DNA from: Verrucomicrobiia bacterium
Lineage (GTDB): Bacteria; Verrucomicrobiota; Verrucomicrobiia; Palsa-1439
Reading direction: 5' to 3'
NCBI GenBank assembly: GCA_022072455.1
Contig: JAJVHY010000031.1
Location: 21,661-85,660, forward strand
Length of the DNA: 64,000 nucleotides
This document shows positions 7,941 to 17,197 of this stretch, one piece after another. Made by a program: the position numbers and the translations under genes. The notes below the pieces were generated by a model, which saw only the letters and a program-made list of their open reading frames with translations, was not told the origin of the DNA and ran no database searches. Numbering within the stretch: the first letter of the stretch is position 1; each line of letters opens with the position of its first letter.

Positions 7941-9180
7941 TCTTTTCGCCTGAGATCAGGTCTTTGAGCGTCTCCCGCCGTCGAATCAAATCCACCCGGC
8001 TGCCGTTGACCAGAACTTCGGCGGGCCGGGGGCGCGAATTATAGTTCGACGCCATCGCCATGCCGTAGGCGCCGGCACTCTTCAAGACGAGCAACTCGCC
8101 CTCGCCTACGGCCGCGATCGCCCGAGCTTCGGCAAAGAAATCACCGGATTCGCAGACAGGACCGACGATGTCGGCTTTGATCTTGCCGGTCTTCGTGGCT
8201 TTGACCGGGACGATTTCGTGGTAGCTGCTGTACAGCGCTGGGCGGATGAGATCGTTCATCGCGGCGTCGGTAATCACGAAGGTTTTGACCGGCGTTTTCT
8301 TGACGTAAATCACACGGGTGACAAGCACCCCGCCATTGCCGACAATAAACCGGCCAGGTTCAAGCAGCACGCGGAGGCCGACATTCTTCACCAACGGCAG
8401 GACGGCGGCCGCAAACTGTTGCGGCGTGGGCGGAGTCTGATCCTTGTAGCGGATGCCAATACCGCCGCCGAGATCCACGGTCTTGAGCGTGGCCGGGGCC
8501 AACTGGCGGACTTCCTCGACCAAACCCAACAACTTCCGGGACGCGAGCACATACGGTTGCGTCTTCACGATCTGCGAACCGATGTGCATTTGGACACCAC
8601 GAATCTCGACGCCGGCCAACCGGCTGGCTTCGCGGTAAACCCCCAAGGCCCGCTTGATGGAAATGCCGAACTTGCTCTCTTCCTTGCCGGTCGAGATGTA
8701 ATGATGCGTTTCGGGATCCACGCCGGGATTAACACGCACGGCAATGGGCGCGCGCTTCTTCAGCCGGCGCGCCACGCAGTCGAGCTGCCGGAGCTCGGCT
8801 TCGCTTTCAACATTGAAAATGTAAATCCCCAGCTTGAGGGCGTATTCGATTTCTTCGACGGTCTTGCCGACACCGGAGAAGACGCACTTGCCGGGCTCGC
8901 CGCCGGCTCGCACCACCCGGTAGAGCTCGCCCGCGCTGACGATGTCGAAGCCGGCACCAGCTTTCGCGAGCTCGCCGATGATGGCGAGGTTGCTGTTGGC
9001 TTTGACGGCGTAACAGACCAAATGATCGATCTGCCGGAACGCACGGTCGAGCCCCGCGAATTGGCCCACAATGTGGTTGCGGCTGTACACGTACAGCGGG
9101 GTGCCGAACTTCGCCGCGAGTTTGCGGAGCGGGACGCGTTCACAGAACAGTTCACCCTGATGATATTCAAATGCATTCAT
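7933..9180 (-). CDS. lysA: diaminopimelate decarboxylase
   Basis: A 415-residue PLP enzyme of fold type III that makes L-lysine from meso-diaminopimelate. The PLP lysine is in HLVCYAVKANSN, the glycine loop is TVDLGGGIGIRY, and the substrate-binding EPGRFIVGNGG and the C-terminal CESGDFFA and SAGAYGMAMASNYNSR blocks are all present. The length is normal. It is the last gene of a minus-strand run argH - ROK kinase - phosphoesterase - lysA with gaps of 0 to 23 bases. Confidence 0.95.
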   Translation of the reverse strand: MNAFEYHQGELFCERVPLRKLAAKFGTPLYVYSRNHIVGQFAGLDRAFRQIDHLVCYAVKANSNLAIIGELAKAGAGFDIVSAGELYRVVRAGGEPGKCVFSGVGKTVEEIEYALKLGIYIFNVESEAELRQLDCVARRLKKRAPIAVRVNPGVDPETHHYISTGKEESKFGISIKRALGVYREASRLAGVEIRGVQMHIGSQIVKTQPYVLASRKLLGLVEEVRQLAPATLKTVDLGGGIGIRYKDQTPPTPQQFAAAVLPLVKNVGLRVLLEPGRFIVGNGGVLVTRVIYVKKTPVKTFVITDAAMNDLIRPALYSSYHEIVPVKATKTGKIKADIVGPVCESGDFFAEARAIAAVGEGELLVLKSAGAYGMAMASNYNSRPRPAEVLVNGSRVDLIRRRETLKDLISGEKIS

Positions 9181-9203
9181 GGAAGGCTGCGGATACTACC
9201 AAA

Positions 9204-9998
9204 CTACAGCCATTGTGCAATCCGATCGGCAATCGCCGCCCCGCAGGCATCCTTGAGGATCCGCCGAGTCCGTTCCTTCGCCGCGGCGCGGTCGTACTGG
9301 GCGACGTACTTTTCGACCTGCCAGCGGGAGTCGTCGAAGACCAGATACTCCGGCTGCCGCTGACTGGACTTGGGGAAACCGACGGAGCCGGTGCCGAACA
9401 AACCCGAGTGATTCGACTCCATGACCACCGGCGCCACATCCCGCCCCGGCCCGACATGCGCTTCCATCGGCATGAGCAATACATTGTGATTGTCGAAGAG
9501 GTCGGCGCGTTGGGCGTGGGTATGACCGTAAAACGCCACGCGGCCGCCTTTGCCGGCTAACGTGTAAAGTTCGTGAATCGCGTTATGCGGCGTCCGATGG
9601 TACAGCCCCGAACTCGGCTCGGCGATGGAATCGTGCGTCAAATAAATCTTGTCATTGACCTCGGTGATCAACTCCGCGTCGGCCACGAACCGTTTGGCCC
9701 ACGGTTCGCCATCGAGCAGCCGGCGCGTCCACCGCAGCGTCGCCGCGGCTTCATCGTTGTACAACGCGAGATTGACTTCGCCGCGCACCGCCAACTCGTG
9801 ATTTCCCGCCACCCACGCCAGCAACCCCCGCTGATGCAGCGCCAGCAACCGATCAATGCATTCAATCGGCTCCGGGCCGTACCCCACCATGTCGCCAACG
9901 AAAAAGTAGCCGTCAATTTCGCGCGTCTGCGCGTCCGCCAACACCGCGTCGAGGGCGGCCAGATTCCCGTGGACGTCGCCGAAGACGAGGTACCGCAT
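9204..9998 (-). CDS. calcineurin-like metallophosphoesterase
   Basis: A 264-residue protein with the complete metallophosphoesterase signature: GDVHGN at residues 8-13, GDMVGYGP, GNHE, and later YLTHDS and YGHTHAQR. These supply the dinuclear metal ligands. The Gly-Tyr-Gly-Pro form is frequent in bacterial proteins annotated as YfcE/DUF2436-like phosphodiesterases, but the substrate cannot be inferred. Its ATG overlaps the TGA of the ROK kinase gene (TGATG), implying translational coupling. Confidence 0.88.
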   Translation of the reverse strand: MRYLVFGDVHGNLAALDAVLADAQTREIDGYFFVGDMVGYGPEPIECIDRLLALHQRGLLAWVAGNHELAVRGEVNLALYNDEAAATLRWTRRLLDGEPWAKRFVADAELITEVNDKIYLTHDSIAEPSSGLYHRTPHNAIHELYTLAGKGGRVAFYGHTHAQRADLFDNHNVLLMPMEAHVGPGRDVAPVVMESNHSGLFGTGSVGFPKSSQRQPEYLVFDDSRWQVEKYVAQYDRAAAKERTRRILKDACGAAIADRIAQWL

Positions 9999-10786
9999 CA
10001 GCGTCCCTTCCGCGCCGCCACTAGTGCCGCTCCAACCACCACCACCGTCTGCCCAAGTTTCGGCGGCACGATCCGGTAGTTGTTCGCAAAGACCGGGAAA
10101 ACCAGCCGTTTGACTGTCTGGCGCAGCGGCCGAAAAAATTTCTCGCCCGCCGTGGCAACCCCGCCGCCGACAATCACAATATCAGGATTTACAATGGCAA
10201 TCGTATTCGCAAGAGCGAAGCCAAGATACCGGGCGGCTTGCGGGACGGTGCTCACCCCGCGTTCGATGGCCAAGCCGGACGCGAGCGCTTCGAGCCGGCG
10301 AGTGCCGATCACGGTATGCCCGATTTCCGCCGCACCGAACCGGCCATTATCAACTTTGCCGTCAATCACGAATCCCCCACCAATGCCGGTGCCGACGGTC
10401 ACATAAAACACCCGCCGCAAACCTTTGCCGGCGCCGAGCGTTGCTTCCGCCAAGGCCGAACAATTCTGGTCGTTCTCCACATATGTCGGCAAACCGAATT
10501 GCCGGTGAAACCAGCTTTGAAGTGGATAACCATCCCAACCGGCAATCTGATGCGACTTGATCGTGCGCTGACGTTCAAGGTCGTACGGGCCGCCAAAGCC
10601 GACGCCGATGGCGCGCACCCGGTATCGCACCACCAGCGGCGGAATCAGTTCGGTAAATTGCTGTAGAATGCCGGTCGCCCCTTTTTTCCGGTCGACCGTC
10701 CGTCGTTCCAAAGCGTGAACCTTGCCCCGCCGGTCGCAAACACCGACCTGCAGTTTTGTCCCGCCGATTTCGCAGCCGAGAAACAT
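9998..10786 (-). CDS. ROK-family sugar kinase
   Basis: A 262-residue protein. The N-terminal phosphate-binding loop is GCEIGGTKLQVGV, then GVGFGGPYD, the catalytic Asp is in VENDQNCSALAE, and the ATP-binding VTVGTGIGGGFV follows, with the metal-binding GAAEIGH and the C-terminal IVIVGGGVATAG. The CxCGxxGC zinc motif of many ROK kinases is not seen after GH; the sequence there is TVIGTRRLEALASG. It is probably a glucokinase or related hexose kinase. The ATG at 10786 overlaps the argH stop (TGATG); a GTG seven codons upstream is an alternative. Confidence 0.88.
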   Translation of the reverse strand: MFLGCEIGGTKLQVGVCDRRGKVHALERRTVDRKKGATGILQQFTELIPPLVVRYRVRAIGVGFGGPYDLERQRTIKSHQIAGWDGYPLQSWFHRQFGLPTYVENDQNCSALAEATLGAGKGLRRVFYVTVGTGIGGGFVIDGKVDNGRFGAAEIGHTVIGTRRLEALASGLAIERGVSTVPQAARYLGFALANTIAIVNPDIVIVGGGVATAGEKFFRPLRQTVKRLVFPVFANNYRIVPPKLGQTVVVVGAALVAARKGR

Positions 10787-12150
10787 CACTTCAACAATCT
10801 CTTCCACAGTGCGATTTGGGCAGCGACGTTCTTCGGCGACGGCGCACCGATGATTTTGCGCATCGCCAGTGCCCGGTGCACGTCAAACACCTTCGCCGCC
10901 GCCCGGCCAAACTTCCGACCGGCCAGTTTCGGCAACTGCTGCCCGGTCTTTTCCGCTTCGGCCACGAGGGCACCGACGAGGTGGTGGGCTTCGCGGAATG
11001 GCGTGCCTTTCAGTACGAGGTAGTCCACCAAGTCGGTCGCCAACAACAACGGGTCACTCGCCGCGGCTTCGCAGCGTGTCCGGTTGACCTTGATGTCGCC
11101 CAGCATGGCCGCGACAACTTCCAACGTGTTGAGCAACGTGTCGGCAGAATCGAACAGCGGCTCTTTGTCTTCCTGCATGTCGCGATTGTACGTCAGCGGC
11201 AAGCCTTTCAGCATCGTGAGGACGGAGACGAGGTTGCCGTAAAGCCGGCCGGTCTTGCCGCGGGTCAGCTCACAAATATCGGGATTCTTTTTCTGCGGCA
11301 TCAACGATGAGCCGGTCGTGAACGCATCGCCAATTGTGACAAAACCAAATTCCGCACTCGACCACAGGATCAAATCCTCCGCCAACCGGGAAAGATGCAC
11401 GCCGGTCGCGGCGGCTGAAAACAGAAATTCGAGGAGAAAATCCCGGTCACTCACGGCGGCCATCGAGTTTTGCGTCACGCCGGCAAATCCCAACTGCTTC
11501 GCCACGAACTCCCGCCGCAACGGCAACGTGCTCCCGGCAATCGCGCCGGAGCCGAGCGGACATTCCTGCATTTCGATTCCGAAGACCTCGAACCGCCACG
11601 CGTCACGCGCGAACATTTCGACGTAGGCCAGCAAGTGATGCGCGAACAGGACCGGCTGGGCGCGTTGCAGATGTGTGTAGCCCGGCAACACGACGGTCGC
11701 ATTCTTTTCCGCGAGCTTCACCAGTGCCCGCTGCAAGTCGAGCAGCCGGGCGACACACAGCACCGTTGCGTCACGTGTCCACAATCGAATATCGGTGGCG
11801 ACCTGATCGTTCCGGCTGCGGGCGGTGTGAAGTTTCTTGCCGGCGGCGCCGATCTTTTTGATGAGCGCGGTTTCGATGTTCATGTGCACATCTTCGAGGT
11901 CGGCGTCCCAGTGGAACTTGCCGGCTTCGATTTCGCGCTCGATGAGTTTGAGGCCGCGGGTGATTTTGGCGAGTTCGACTTTGGTGAGGAGACCGACTTT
12001 GGCGAGGCCTTGCGCGTGCGCGATGGAACCGGCAATGTCGTGTTTGTAGAGCCGCCAATCGAAGCTGACGCTCTCGGTGAATTTCTTGACGGCCTCGGCA
12101 GGGCCGGCGCTGAACCGTCCGCCCCACGTGCGTTGCGACACTTTTTTCAT
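10786..12150 (-). CDS. argH: argininosuccinate lyase
   Basis: A 454-residue enzyme of the fumarase/aspartase superfamily that splits argininosuccinate to arginine and fumarate, the last step of arginine synthesis. Recognisable blocks are WGGRFSAGPAEAVKKFTES, EDVHMNIE, TARSRNDQVATD, PGYTHLQRAQP, and the signature GSSLMPQKKNPDICE with the flexible catalytic loop. The start at 12150 matches the family's N-terminus. It leads the argH-ROK-phosphoesterase-lysA run; argB, argJ and argC lie separately at 45-51 kb. Confidence 0.95.
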   Translation of the reverse strand: MKKVSQRTWGGRFSAGPAEAVKKFTESVSFDWRLYKHDIAGSIAHAQGLAKVGLLTKVELAKITRGLKLIEREIEAGKFHWDADLEDVHMNIETALIKKIGAAGKKLHTARSRNDQVATDIRLWTRDATVLCVARLLDLQRALVKLAEKNATVVLPGYTHLQRAQPVLFAHHLLAYVEMFARDAWRFEVFGIEMQECPLGSGAIAGSTLPLRREFVAKQLGFAGVTQNSMAAVSDRDFLLEFLFSAAATGVHLSRLAEDLILWSSAEFGFVTIGDAFTTGSSLMPQKKNPDICELTRGKTGRLYGNLVSVLTMLKGLPLTYNRDMQEDKEPLFDSADTLLNTLEVVAAMLGDIKVNRTRCEAAASDPLLLATDLVDYLVLKGTPFREAHHLVGALVAEAEKTGQQLPKLAGRKFGRAAAKVFDVHRALAMRKIIGAPSPKNVAAQIALWKRLLK

Positions 12151-12212
12151 AAGGCGCGATTGTGGGGAAACGGTTGCGGGAATCAAGCTCTTACCGGCTT
12201 GTCGGTCGCCAA

Positions 12213-12926
12213 CTACCGGCCTTTCAGAGCGCGGGTGAGTTCTGGGAGGCTGGTGTACCGATCGAAGCCGGCGGGTGGTTGGAAGAGTTCGATATCGGGC
12301 GGGGTGCGCTGGAGGTTGCGAAAGCGGATGGTGAAGACCGTGGCTTCCGTCTCGAACTGGAGTTGGACGGGGAAGTTGTCCAACTCGGTCGCTTCCCAGA
12401 CGCGCACGTCGTATTCGTCGCCCAGTTTGTTGATGACGTGAACCCGATATTCGGTGCATGGCTGGTCACCGACGATGGTGTCGCGGAGTTTGGTCTTGGT
12501 GATTTCCAGCACTTCTTTGGTGTGCTCGCGCCAAGTCAGGACGGTTTCCACGTAGGCGCGCAGACGGGGGTAGACGACATAGGCGCGTTTGAGTTCCGGC
12601 AGTTTGATGGTGATGGCCGAATCGAAATCGGGATCGCGGCTCTCCAGATAGTCGCAGGCTTTCAAGCCGCGGAGTTGCGTCAGATCAACGATGGTGCGGA
12701 GTTGGCCGGCCAGAAAGGTGTAATCAACGTCCACGACAAAGTCGTTGTTGGCGTTGGTGCTGAACCCGCTGATTTCGGCGGTGGCGGTAAAGCCCACGCC
12801 GGGGCCGAGGAGTGTCCCGAGGAGGTTGAGCGGATCAACCGGCATCGAGCCGGGGCCACTCCCTTGCGCCCCGACGGTGAGGCAGCCGGCCATGAACAAG
12901 CTCAGCCAGATGCCCCGGCGTTTCAT
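12213..12926 (-). CDS. secreted DUF4412-like protein
   Basis: A 237-residue protein with a signal peptide (MKRRGIWLSLFMAGCLTVGA). The mature part begins with GVGFTATAEI and continues with an outer-membrane-lipoprotein-carrier-like beta pattern: DYTFLAGQLRTIVDLTQLRG, AYVVYPRLRAYVE, IVGDQPCTEYRV, VRVWEATELDNFPVQLQFE, and FQPPAGFDRYTSL. The last two blocks recur in the gene before it (12923-13648), so the pair are tandem paralogues sharing a 4-base ATGA overlap. Proteins of this type are often called DUF4412; function is unknown. A role in holding or sensing a hydrophobic ligand would be a guess. Confidence 0.75.
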   Translation of the reverse strand: MKRRGIWLSLFMAGCLTVGAQGSGPGSMPVDPLNLLGTLLGPGVGFTATAEISGFSTNANNDFVVDVDYTFLAGQLRTIVDLTQLRGLKACDYLESRDPDFDSAITIKLPELKRAYVVYPRLRAYVETVLTWREHTKEVLEITKTKLRDTIVGDQPCTEYRVHVINKLGDEYDVRVWEATELDNFPVQLQFETEATVFTIRFRNLQRTPPDIELFQPPAGFDRYTSLPELTRALKGR

Positions 12927-13648
12927 CGCCCCATGCTATTCATCATTTTCTGCATGGACTGCATCATCATCTCTTGGACATTGGCGTACTTGGTGTAGTC
13001 CGCCGGCAACTCGAACAGCGCAGCGGCGGGCTTGGCGAGTTTGACGTCCTGGAAGGTGGTGGTAACGGTGCCGTCACTGGTTTCGACAGCGGACTGGAGG
13101 GGAAAGTCTTTCAGGTCAGTGGCGGTCCAGACGAGCATTTCAGTAACTTTGCCGGCGGCGTCGGTGATGACGACTTTGGATTTGACGCAGGGGTGCCCGG
13201 CAATTGTTTCCTTGCCGAGTTCGGTGCGTTCGATTTTGGGCGAGGCATCGGTGGATTTGGTCGCGACGGTTTTGGGCGCTTCGCAATAGGCGGTCATGCC
13301 GGGATAGATGATGTAGGTGGCGTCTTTGTCGGGCCGGTGCAACGTCACCATTTTACCCAAGCCCATCTCAGCCATTTGGTCGCTTCCTTTGCCGGCGCCT
13401 TTGACCTTGGTCATGTCAATTTCGATGCGCATCTTGCCGGCGAGGAAGGCGTACTGCATTTCGCCGGCCTGGGTTTCCTTGCCGCGCCGGTTCTTGACCA
13501 TCATGACGGCGGTGGCGGTAAACGCGTCGTTTTTGCCGAAGAGTTGGGCGAGCAATTCGCTCGTGTCGGTCTTGCTGCCACCGCCGCCCCAGAAGGCGTG
13601 TGCGGTGAAGGGAAGGATCAGCGCCAGAATTAAGCCGGTGATTTTCAT
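12923..13648 (-). CDS. secreted DUF4412-like protein
   Basis: A 241-residue protein with signal peptide MKITGLILALILPFTAHAFW. It then has FTATAVMMVKNRRGKETQ, YAFLAGKMRIEIDMTKVKG, TYIIYPGMTAYCEAP, IAGHPCVKSKVVI, MLVWTATDLKDFPLQ, and FELPADYTKYANVQEMM, ending in a Met-rich helix. It shares its layout with the downstream paralogue at 12213-12926. The two are probably cotranscribed and exported. No catalytic motif is seen. Confidence 0.78.
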   Translation of the reverse strand: MKITGLILALILPFTAHAFWGGGGSKTDTSELLAQLFGKNDAFTATAVMMVKNRRGKETQAGEMQYAFLAGKMRIEIDMTKVKGAGKGSDQMAEMGLGKMVTLHRPDKDATYIIYPGMTAYCEAPKTVATKSTDASPKIERTELGKETIAGHPCVKSKVVITDAAGKVTEMLVWTATDLKDFPLQSAVETSDGTVTTTFQDVKLAKPAAALFELPADYTKYANVQEMMMQSMQKMMNSMGR

Positions 13649-13727
13649 GCGGAATTTCTAGCAAACCGGCGGGCAGACTCCAATTAAAACTTCACGGCCA
13701 GCCAGCCGCTCTGTTAAAGGTGCCGGC

Positions 13728-14378
13728 ATGCAACGGACGATTCGTGGAGTGATGTTTGACTTGGATGGAACGCTGGCGGATTCGCTTGCCGATTTGGCGA
13801 ATGCGACGAACAGCGCGTTGACGGCGCTGGGTTGTCCGCCCCACCCGCGCGAGAAATACCGGGTGCTGGTGGGCGACGGGGCGCGCGTGCTTTGTGAACG
13901 GGCGGTGCCGGCAGAGCGGCCGGATCTGGTGGAGGAGACGTTGCGCCGGATGCGGGCGCATTACGATGCGCATTGTTTCGACGAGACGCGACTTTATGAT
14001 GGGATCCCGGAATTGGTGAGCGAACTGCACCGGCGGGGTTACCGGTTGGCGGTGCTTTCGAACAAGCCGGACGTTTTCACAAAACGGATGATCGCCCACT
14101 ATTTCCAGCCGAATCCATTCGACGCCGTGGCCGGCCAACAGCCGAACGTACCCCTAAAACCGGATCCGAGCGGAGCGCGAGCCATCGCCGGGCAACTGGG
14201 AATACCGGCGGGTGAGTGGCTTTATTTGGGAGACACGAACACTGACATGCTGACAGCCAAAGCGGCCGGGATGATCGCGGTCGGCGTGCTGTGGGGATTT
14301 CGCGACCGCGCAGAACTGGTCGGGAGCGGCGCCGAAGAAATCGTCGCCGCTCCCGCCGAGGTGTTGAAACTACTGTAG
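13728..14378 (+). CDS. gph: HAD-family phosphatase, phosphoglycolate phosphatase-like
   Basis: A 216-residue HAD hydrolase. Motif I is GVMFDLDGTLADS (nucleophile and acid Asp), motif II is LAVLSNKP, motif III is the Lys in VPLKPDP, and motif IV is YLGDTNTDMLTAKAAGM. The cap insert lies at about residues 20-85. The closest family is phosphoglycolate phosphatase, although pyrophosphatase PpaX is similar. The TAG stop codon falls inside the TGTAG end of a dispersed double-hairpin element, so the element has contributed the end of the reading frame. Confidence 0.85.
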   Translation: MQRTIRGVMFDLDGTLADSLADLANATNSALTALGCPPHPREKYRVLVGDGARVLCERAVPAERPDLVEETLRRMRAHYDAHCFDETRLYDGIPELVSELHRRGYRLAVLSNKPDVFTKRMIAHYFQPNPFDAVAGQQPNVPLKPDPSGARAIAGQLGIPAGEWLYLGDTNTDMLTAKAAGMIAVGVLWGFRDRAELVGSGAEEIVAAPAEVLKLL

Positions 14379-14427
14379 GAGCGACATTCTTGTCGCGACC
14401 GGTCGGGGCATGAATGCCCCTCCTACA
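14374..14427. repeat. dispersed double-hairpin element, copy 1
   Basis: A 54-bp element bounded by TGTAGGA and TCCTACA. It holds two hairpins: GCGACA-TTCT-TGTCGC (14381-14396) and GGGGCA-TGAA-TGCCCC (14405-14420), joined by the palindrome CGACCGGTCG. It fills the gap between two convergent genes exactly: the gph stop is inside it and the RRM stop abuts it. It is also a plausible bidirectional terminator. Confidence 0.7.
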
Positions 14428-14778
14428 TTAATACCGGCTCTCGCGACGCCCGCCACGGCCGCCGCCGCCGCCACCGCCAAAGTCGCGACGCCCACCGCCG
14501 CCGCCACCGAAGTCACCGCGGGGGCGCTCTTCGCGCGGGCGGGCTTCATTGACGGTCAAGGCGCGGCCACCGAAATCCTTGCCGTTAAACATTTCAATCG
14601 CCTTGTTGGCTTCGTCTTGCGAGCCCATCTCGACAAACGCGAAACCGCGCGATTTATTGGTGAACTTGTCCACCATCAACTCACACTTCACAACGTTGCC
14701 GGCTGTCTTGAACAGGTCCAGCAAATCGCCTTCGGTGGAGTTGAATGACAAGTTTCCGACGAATAACCTCGTACCCAT
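14428..14778 (-). CDS. RRM-type RNA-binding protein with Gly/Arg tail
   Basis: A 116-residue protein with one RNA recognition motif: RNP2 RLFVGNLSF at residues 4-12 and RNP1 KSRGFAFVEM at about 43-52. It is followed by a Gly-, Arg- and Asp-rich tail (residues 83-116) resembling RGG boxes. Small RRM proteins of this kind are found in cyanobacteria and several other phyla and are often cold-induced; here they likely bind RNA. The start is supported by an AGGAGA box 7 bases before the ATG. A GC-rich hairpin (GTCCGC...GCGGAC) lies in the leader. Confidence 0.9.
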   Translation of the reverse strand: MGTRLFVGNLSFNSTEGDLLDLFKTAGNVVKCELMVDKFTNKSRGFAFVEMGSQDEANKAIEMFNGKDFGGRALTVNEARPREERPRGDFGGGGGGRRDFGGGGGGGRGGRRESRY

Positions 14779-14994
14779 GGGGACTATCTCCTAGAGCTGC
14801 GGTGGGAGGTAACACTGGAGGCGTCCGCGTCGTGCGGACAGAGGATTGGGCCAAGCAACAGGGCCAGACGTACAATCAACTCACTTAACTCTCTTCGGGT
14901 CTCTTCCATCTGCAAGCGGCGGTAATGTAGGGAAATTGGCGCAAATGGCAATACTAATCTTGAAGCAACGCCGCCGGTGTGACACAACAGCCGC

Positions 14995-16167
14995 ATGAAA
15001 CTCACCCCGCTTTTCCTCCTGCTCACGGCCCTCACGGCTCAAGCCGAAGTCATCAAGATCGTCTCCAGCCTCCCGCGCACCGGCAGCGCCAACGCGCAGA
15101 CCTCCACCATGGTCAACGGCATCAAGATGGCCATCGACGAAGTCGGCGGCAAAGTCGCCGGCTTCGATATCGTTTATGAAGACTGGGACGACGCCTCGCC
15201 CGAACGCGGCCAATGGGATCCCGCCCTCGAAGCCGCCAACGCCCAAAAAGCCGTCAAAAACCCCGACATCATGGCCTACATCGGCACCTACAACTCCGGT
15301 GCCGCCAAGATCGCCATGCCCATCCTCAACCACGCCAGCCTCGTCATGATCAGCCCCGCCAACACCTACCCCGGCCTCACCAAACCCGGCACAGGCGAAG
15401 CCAACGAACCCGCCGTCTACCGCCCCACCGGCAAGGTGAACTATTTCCGGGTGGTTCCAGCGGATGATATTCAGGGCGAAGTGGCGGCGACGTTCGCCAA
15501 GGAAACCGGTTTCAAAAAAGTTTTCATCCTCCACGACCGCGAACTCTACGGCAAAGGCGTGGCCGACGTCTTCCGCCGCGTCGCCACCAAACTCGGACTA
15601 CCCATTGCCGGCTACGAAGGCATTGACATCAAAGCCGCGAATTTCCGGTCGCTAGTGACAAAAATCAAAAGTACCGGCGCCGACCTCGTCTACTTTGGCG
15701 GCACCACCCAGAGTGGCGCCGGTCAACTCGCCAAAGACCTCGTGGCCGGCGGCGCCAAAGTCAAACTCATGATGCCCGACGGCTGCCGGGAAAATGCCCT
15801 CATTGAAGCCGCCGGTAAAGAAAACCTCGAAGGCCGTGCCTACGTCACTTTCGGCGGCCTGCCCCCGAGCCAATTGAAAGGCAAAGGCCGGGACTTCTAC
15901 GAAGCCTACAAGAAAAAGTACAACGCCGAACCCGAAGCCTACGCCGTCTACGGCTACGAAGCTGGCAAAGTCGCCCTCGAAGGCATCCAGCGCGCCGGCA
16001 AAAAGGATCGCGAAGCCATCCGCGCTGCCGTCGCCGGGATCACGGACTACGAAGGCGCCCTCGGCAAATGGAGCTTCGATGCCAACGGCGACACCAGTCT
16101 CAAAGTGATGATGGTCGAAGAAATCAAAAACGGCCAGTTCTCGCCGGTGAAGATCGTGGGGCAGTGA
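14995..16167 (+). CDS. livJ: branched-chain amino-acid-type ABC transporter, substrate-binding protein
   Basis: A 390-residue periplasmic type I binding protein with a short signal peptide (MKLTPLFLLLTALTAQAEV). The mature chain has IKIVSSLPRTGSANAQT, GIKMAIDEVGGKVAGFDI, DIMAYIGTYNSGAAK, NYFRVVPADDIQGEVAA and GYEAGKVALEGIQRAGKKDR, all typical of the LivJ/LivK and amide/urea-binding family. The ligand cannot be fixed from sequence: leucine-type amino acids, amides or urea are all possible. It is the first of five consecutive transporter genes; a double-hairpin element separates it from livH. Confidence 0.88.
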   Translation: MKLTPLFLLLTALTAQAEVIKIVSSLPRTGSANAQTSTMVNGIKMAIDEVGGKVAGFDIVYEDWDDASPERGQWDPALEAANAQKAVKNPDIMAYIGTYNSGAAKIAMPILNHASLVMISPANTYPGLTKPGTGEANEPAVYRPTGKVNYFRVVPADDIQGEVAATFAKETGFKKVFILHDRELYGKGVADVFRRVATKLGLPIAGYEGIDIKAANFRSLVTKIKSTGADLVYFGGTTQSGAGQLAKDLVAGGAKVKLMMPDGCRENALIEAAGKENLEGRAYVTFGGLPPSQLKGKGRDFYEAYKKKYNAEPEAYAVYGYEAGKVALEGIQRAGKKDREAIRAAVAGITDYEGALGKWSFDANGDTSLKVMMVEEIKNGQFSPVKIVGQ

Positions 16168-16179
16168 TGCCACCGCTGT

Positions 16180-16246
16180 TGTAGCGGCGGTCTAGGACCG
16201 TCGCCGTCGTTGTTTCCGATTGCGGCGCTCACAGGGCGCCGCTACA
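16180..16246. repeat. dispersed double-hairpin element, copy 2
   Basis: A 67-bp element with TGTAG at the left end and CTACA at the right. The first hairpin is around GCGGTC-TAG-GACCGT; the second is GCGGCGC-loop-GCGCCGC (16222-16242). It lies between livJ and livH, ending 9 bases before the livH ATG, where it could reduce downstream expression of membrane subunits relative to the binding protein (inference). Confidence 0.7.
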
Positions 16247-16255
16247 GTGCCGCCC

Positions 16256-17197
16256 ATGTCGGGCTGGGAGGTTTTCCTTCAACAACTCATTATCGGGCTG
16301 TCCAACGGCATGATCATCGCCTTGATCGCGTTGGGCTACACGATGGTCTACGGCATCGTCGAACTCATCAACTTCGCCCACGGTGACCTCTTCATGCTCG
16401 GTTCGTTTCTCGCCTTGACCATCGTCGGCCTTTGTACCGCCCTGCCGGTCTTTGTGGTTGTGCTCCTGCTACTCACACTGACCCCGCTCTTTTCCGGTGG
16501 CCTCAACTGGCTGGTGGACCGGCTCGCCTACCGGCACCTCCGCCACTCCATCCGCCTCGCGCCACTCGTCTCCGCCATCGGCGTCTCGTTCGTCTTCCTC
16601 AACGTCGGCCTGCTTTGGGGTGGCGTGCCGATGGATGTCTTCGGCCTCGGCAAAGCCGCCGCCGCGCCGAAAGACTTCCCCGTGCTCGTTTCCAATGACA
16701 ACCTCCTCGGCGACGCCACCGTGCAGTTCACGGCGAAGGACGCGTTGGTGTTCGTCGTCACGATCCCGTTGATGATCGGCCTGACGTGGTTCGTGAAACG
16801 CACCCGCACCGGCAAAGCCATGCGAGCCGTCGCCCAAGACCAGACGGCGGCCGAACTGATGGGCATCAATGTCGACCGTGTCGTCGGCCAGACATTCCTC
16901 ATCGGCGGCGGACTGGCCGGCGTCGCGAGCGTCGTGTTCGCGCTTTACAACAACACGATCTATTTCCAAATGGGCTACCGGGCCGGCATGGACGCGTTCA
17001 CGGCGGCAGTCCTTGGCGGCATCGGCAGCTTGCCGGGTGCAGTCCTCGGCGGACTCTGCATCGGACTCGCCCGCGCGTTCTCCGATCAATACATCGCCAC
17101 CGGTTGGACGAACGTGATCGTCTTCACGATTCTCGTCCTCGTCCTCGTTTTCCGTCCGGCTGGCATCCTCGGCTCGAAACACAGGGAGAAAGTATGA
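16256..17197 (+). CDS. livH: branched-chain amino-acid-type ABC transporter permease
   Basis: A 313-residue integral membrane protein with about eight hydrophobic segments, starting MSGWEVFLQQLIIGLSNGMI. It has the LivH hallmarks GYTMVYGIVELINFAHGDLFMLG near the N-terminus and the cytoplasmic EAA-like loop (AVAQDQTAAELMGINVDRVV) before GGGLAGVASVVF, then FTAAVLGGIGSLPGAVLGGL. The ATG at 16256 was chosen over an upstream TTG that would lie within the hairpin element. Its stop overlaps the livM ATG (ATGA). Confidence 0.92.
   Translation: MSGWEVFLQQLIIGLSNGMIIALIALGYTMVYGIVELINFAHGDLFMLGSFLALTIVGLCTALPVFVVVLLLLTLTPLFSGGLNWLVDRLAYRHLRHSIRLAPLVSAIGVSFVFLNVGLLWGGVPMDVFGLGKAAAAPKDFPVLVSNDNLLGDATVQFTAKDALVFVVTIPLMIGLTWFVKRTRTGKAMRAVAQDQTAAELMGINVDRVVGQTFLIGGGLAGVASVVFALYNNTIYFQMGYRAGMDAFTAAVLGGIGSLPGAVLGGLCIGLARAFSDQYIATGWTNVIVFTILVLVLVFRPAGILGSKHREKV

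Noticed and set aside
16786..17193. Extended upstream frame of livM
   Set aside because: It lies inside livH in another frame and gives an Arg/Pro-rich product; the ATG at 17194 with ATGA overlap is the true start.
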